Positions 59,470 to 60,416 of a stretch of 60,416 bases of DNA are shown piece by piece. This stretch comes from Jaapia argillacea MUCL 33604. Taxonomy: Eukaryota; Basidiomycota; Agaricomycetes; Jaapiales; Jaapiaceae. Position numbers and translations under genes: made by a program. Where the stretch lies: NCBI GenBank assembly GCA_000697665.1, contig KL197715.1, positions 610,649-671,064 of the forward strand, in the 5' to 3' direction. Positions within the stretch are counted from its first letter, which is position 1; each line of letters begins with the position of its first letter. The notes under the pieces were generated by a model. That model saw only the letters and a program-made list of their open reading frames with translations, made no database searches and had not been told where the DNA came from.

Positions 59470-59560
59470 CAAGCAAGACTCCTGTTGGGATGATACCGAT
59501 AGCGATACCAGGACTCCAGACGGATCCGCAAAGGATCGCAAGGATGTTATGTCAAAAGAG
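59470..59560 (-). pseudogene. Second TVP38-like fragment
   Basis: On the minus strand AILCGSVWSPGIAIGIIPTG followed by VLLGSIVV resembles the CGLVWG segment at 58440-58540. The DNA is alignable over about 90 bp. It joins directly, with no recognisable boundary, to the glutathione reductase exon. It is a small mosaic piece. Confidence 0.5.
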
Positions 59561-60416
59561 TACAGTACAAGGTAGGGGCACACTCACATATATGCCTCCA
59601 ATCCTCCCACTACGAGGGATCCAAGTACTTTCTCCGACAGTTCGATCGATCCTGGTTCAAAGCTTCGAACTTGAGGGTCGATCGACTCTCGGTATACTGA
59701 TTTGACGAGACGAGTGGGAGAGCTGCGTCCGACAGGTGGGCGGGGAAATGAGAGGGGTAGGCATCGGTGAGTGGCATATGCATGGGAGAGGGTGCGCATA
59801 GGTAGTCGTCATTCGACATTGTGAGATGGGACGCTGTAGATTGAAGATCTAACCAGGCATCTGAACGAGAGATTGCTGCCGTCCATCGAGTGTGCTATGG
59901 CGATGTTGGCAGCGATTGATGCGACACCCGAATTAGCCGCTCGATAGGGTAGAACGAACGGGCATAGTCTTGCTTTCCATGGTGGGACCATCGCCCGTAT
60001 TTTTGTGGAGATCGAACCATCCCTCAAAACATAGGAATGAACCCTCCTTCTGTTGCGAGGAATGACCCCGTGTGAATATGACAAATGCATCGCTTCTTTT
60101 CAATTTCTTCGCGCTCAAATAGTTCTCTCTCCCAACGCCAATCCCCCTTCTCCGTCTTGTAGTGACGGGGGCTCCTTGCTGGCGGAGCGCTGACGAGCTC
60201 CAGTAGTCCCTTGTCGCTGTTCAGCCTCTCTCCTTGCCGCTCCCAACTTCTTCCAACACGTTCATCTCGCTGTCACCGACCGACGATCCATCAATATCTC
60301 ACTGTGTCGCATCACACGCGGATTGATTCTGCGTCCACCGCGCACACCTCCTTCCATCACGCTCACCGTCGTTGGCCATCGCGGCCATTTTTTANGTCAG
60401 GTGTGTACTCTTATGC
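59561..60416. other. Right-end stretch without a supported gene
   Basis: About 850 bp. Minus-strand frames at 59584-60118 have no family signature. After 60200 the sequence becomes CT-rich and may be the leader of a rightward gene beyond the window. One undetermined base (n) is at 60395. Confidence 0.35.

Overview
This 60.4-kb window is nuclear DNA from a filamentous basidiomycete, most likely an Agaricomycete. The evidence is dense short introns (about 50-70 nt), Agaricomycete-type families (KDZ transposase, FunK1-like kinase, NACHT/STAND NTPase) and single-copy eukaryotic housekeeping genes on both strands. No bacterial, organellar, rRNA, tRNA or CRISPR features were seen. All gene models are read by eye from frames, splice signals and remembered family motifs; no search was run.

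Layout. (1) 1-7.6 kb, mobile region: the N-terminal part of a RecQ-like helicase runs off the left edge, followed by a KDZ-type transposase and two accessory genes of the kind found near such elements. (2) 7.6-8.9 kb: gene-poor, with a U6 snRNA-like core. (3) 8.9-36.6 kb, housekeeping: RAD1 (9-1-1 clamp), a PLC-like phosphodiesterase, a LOG-family phosphoribohydrolase, Dicer, a phosducin-like protein, a conserved unknown, a 12-copy minisatellite, a FunK1-like kinase remnant, RAD18, another conserved unknown, NTF2, a VPS1-type dynamin, a secreted GH88 hydrolase and TATA-binding protein. (4) 37.3-45.0 kb: a block with a UbiA prenyltransferase gene (+) and an F-box gene (-) is present twice in tandem. 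The junction carries a short fossil of the 3' end of the tryptophanyl-tRNA synthetase gene that lies intact at 45.0-46.8 kb, so the duplication breakpoint can be read. (5) 46.9-48.1 kb: two short elements with inverted CAGT termini and TA target duplications (MITE-like, Tc1/mariner-pogo class). (6) 48.6-59.6 kb, birth-and-decay region: a broken glutathione reductase gene, an intact GST-like gene, a NACHT NTPase followed by a Pro/Ser/Thr-repeat protein with a C-terminal membrane anchor (probably once one gene), a GST pseudogene, and interleaved fragments of TVP38-like and glutathione reductase genes.

How the genes relate. RAD1 and RAD18 both act in replication-stress tolerance, and Dicer makes small RNAs that could restrain elements such as the KDZ locus. 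Their proximity is probably ordinary gene order. The least explained parts are the NACHT plus membrane-anchored repeat pair, the UbiA/F-box tandem block, the splice-acceptor-like minisatellite and the KDZ accessory genes.
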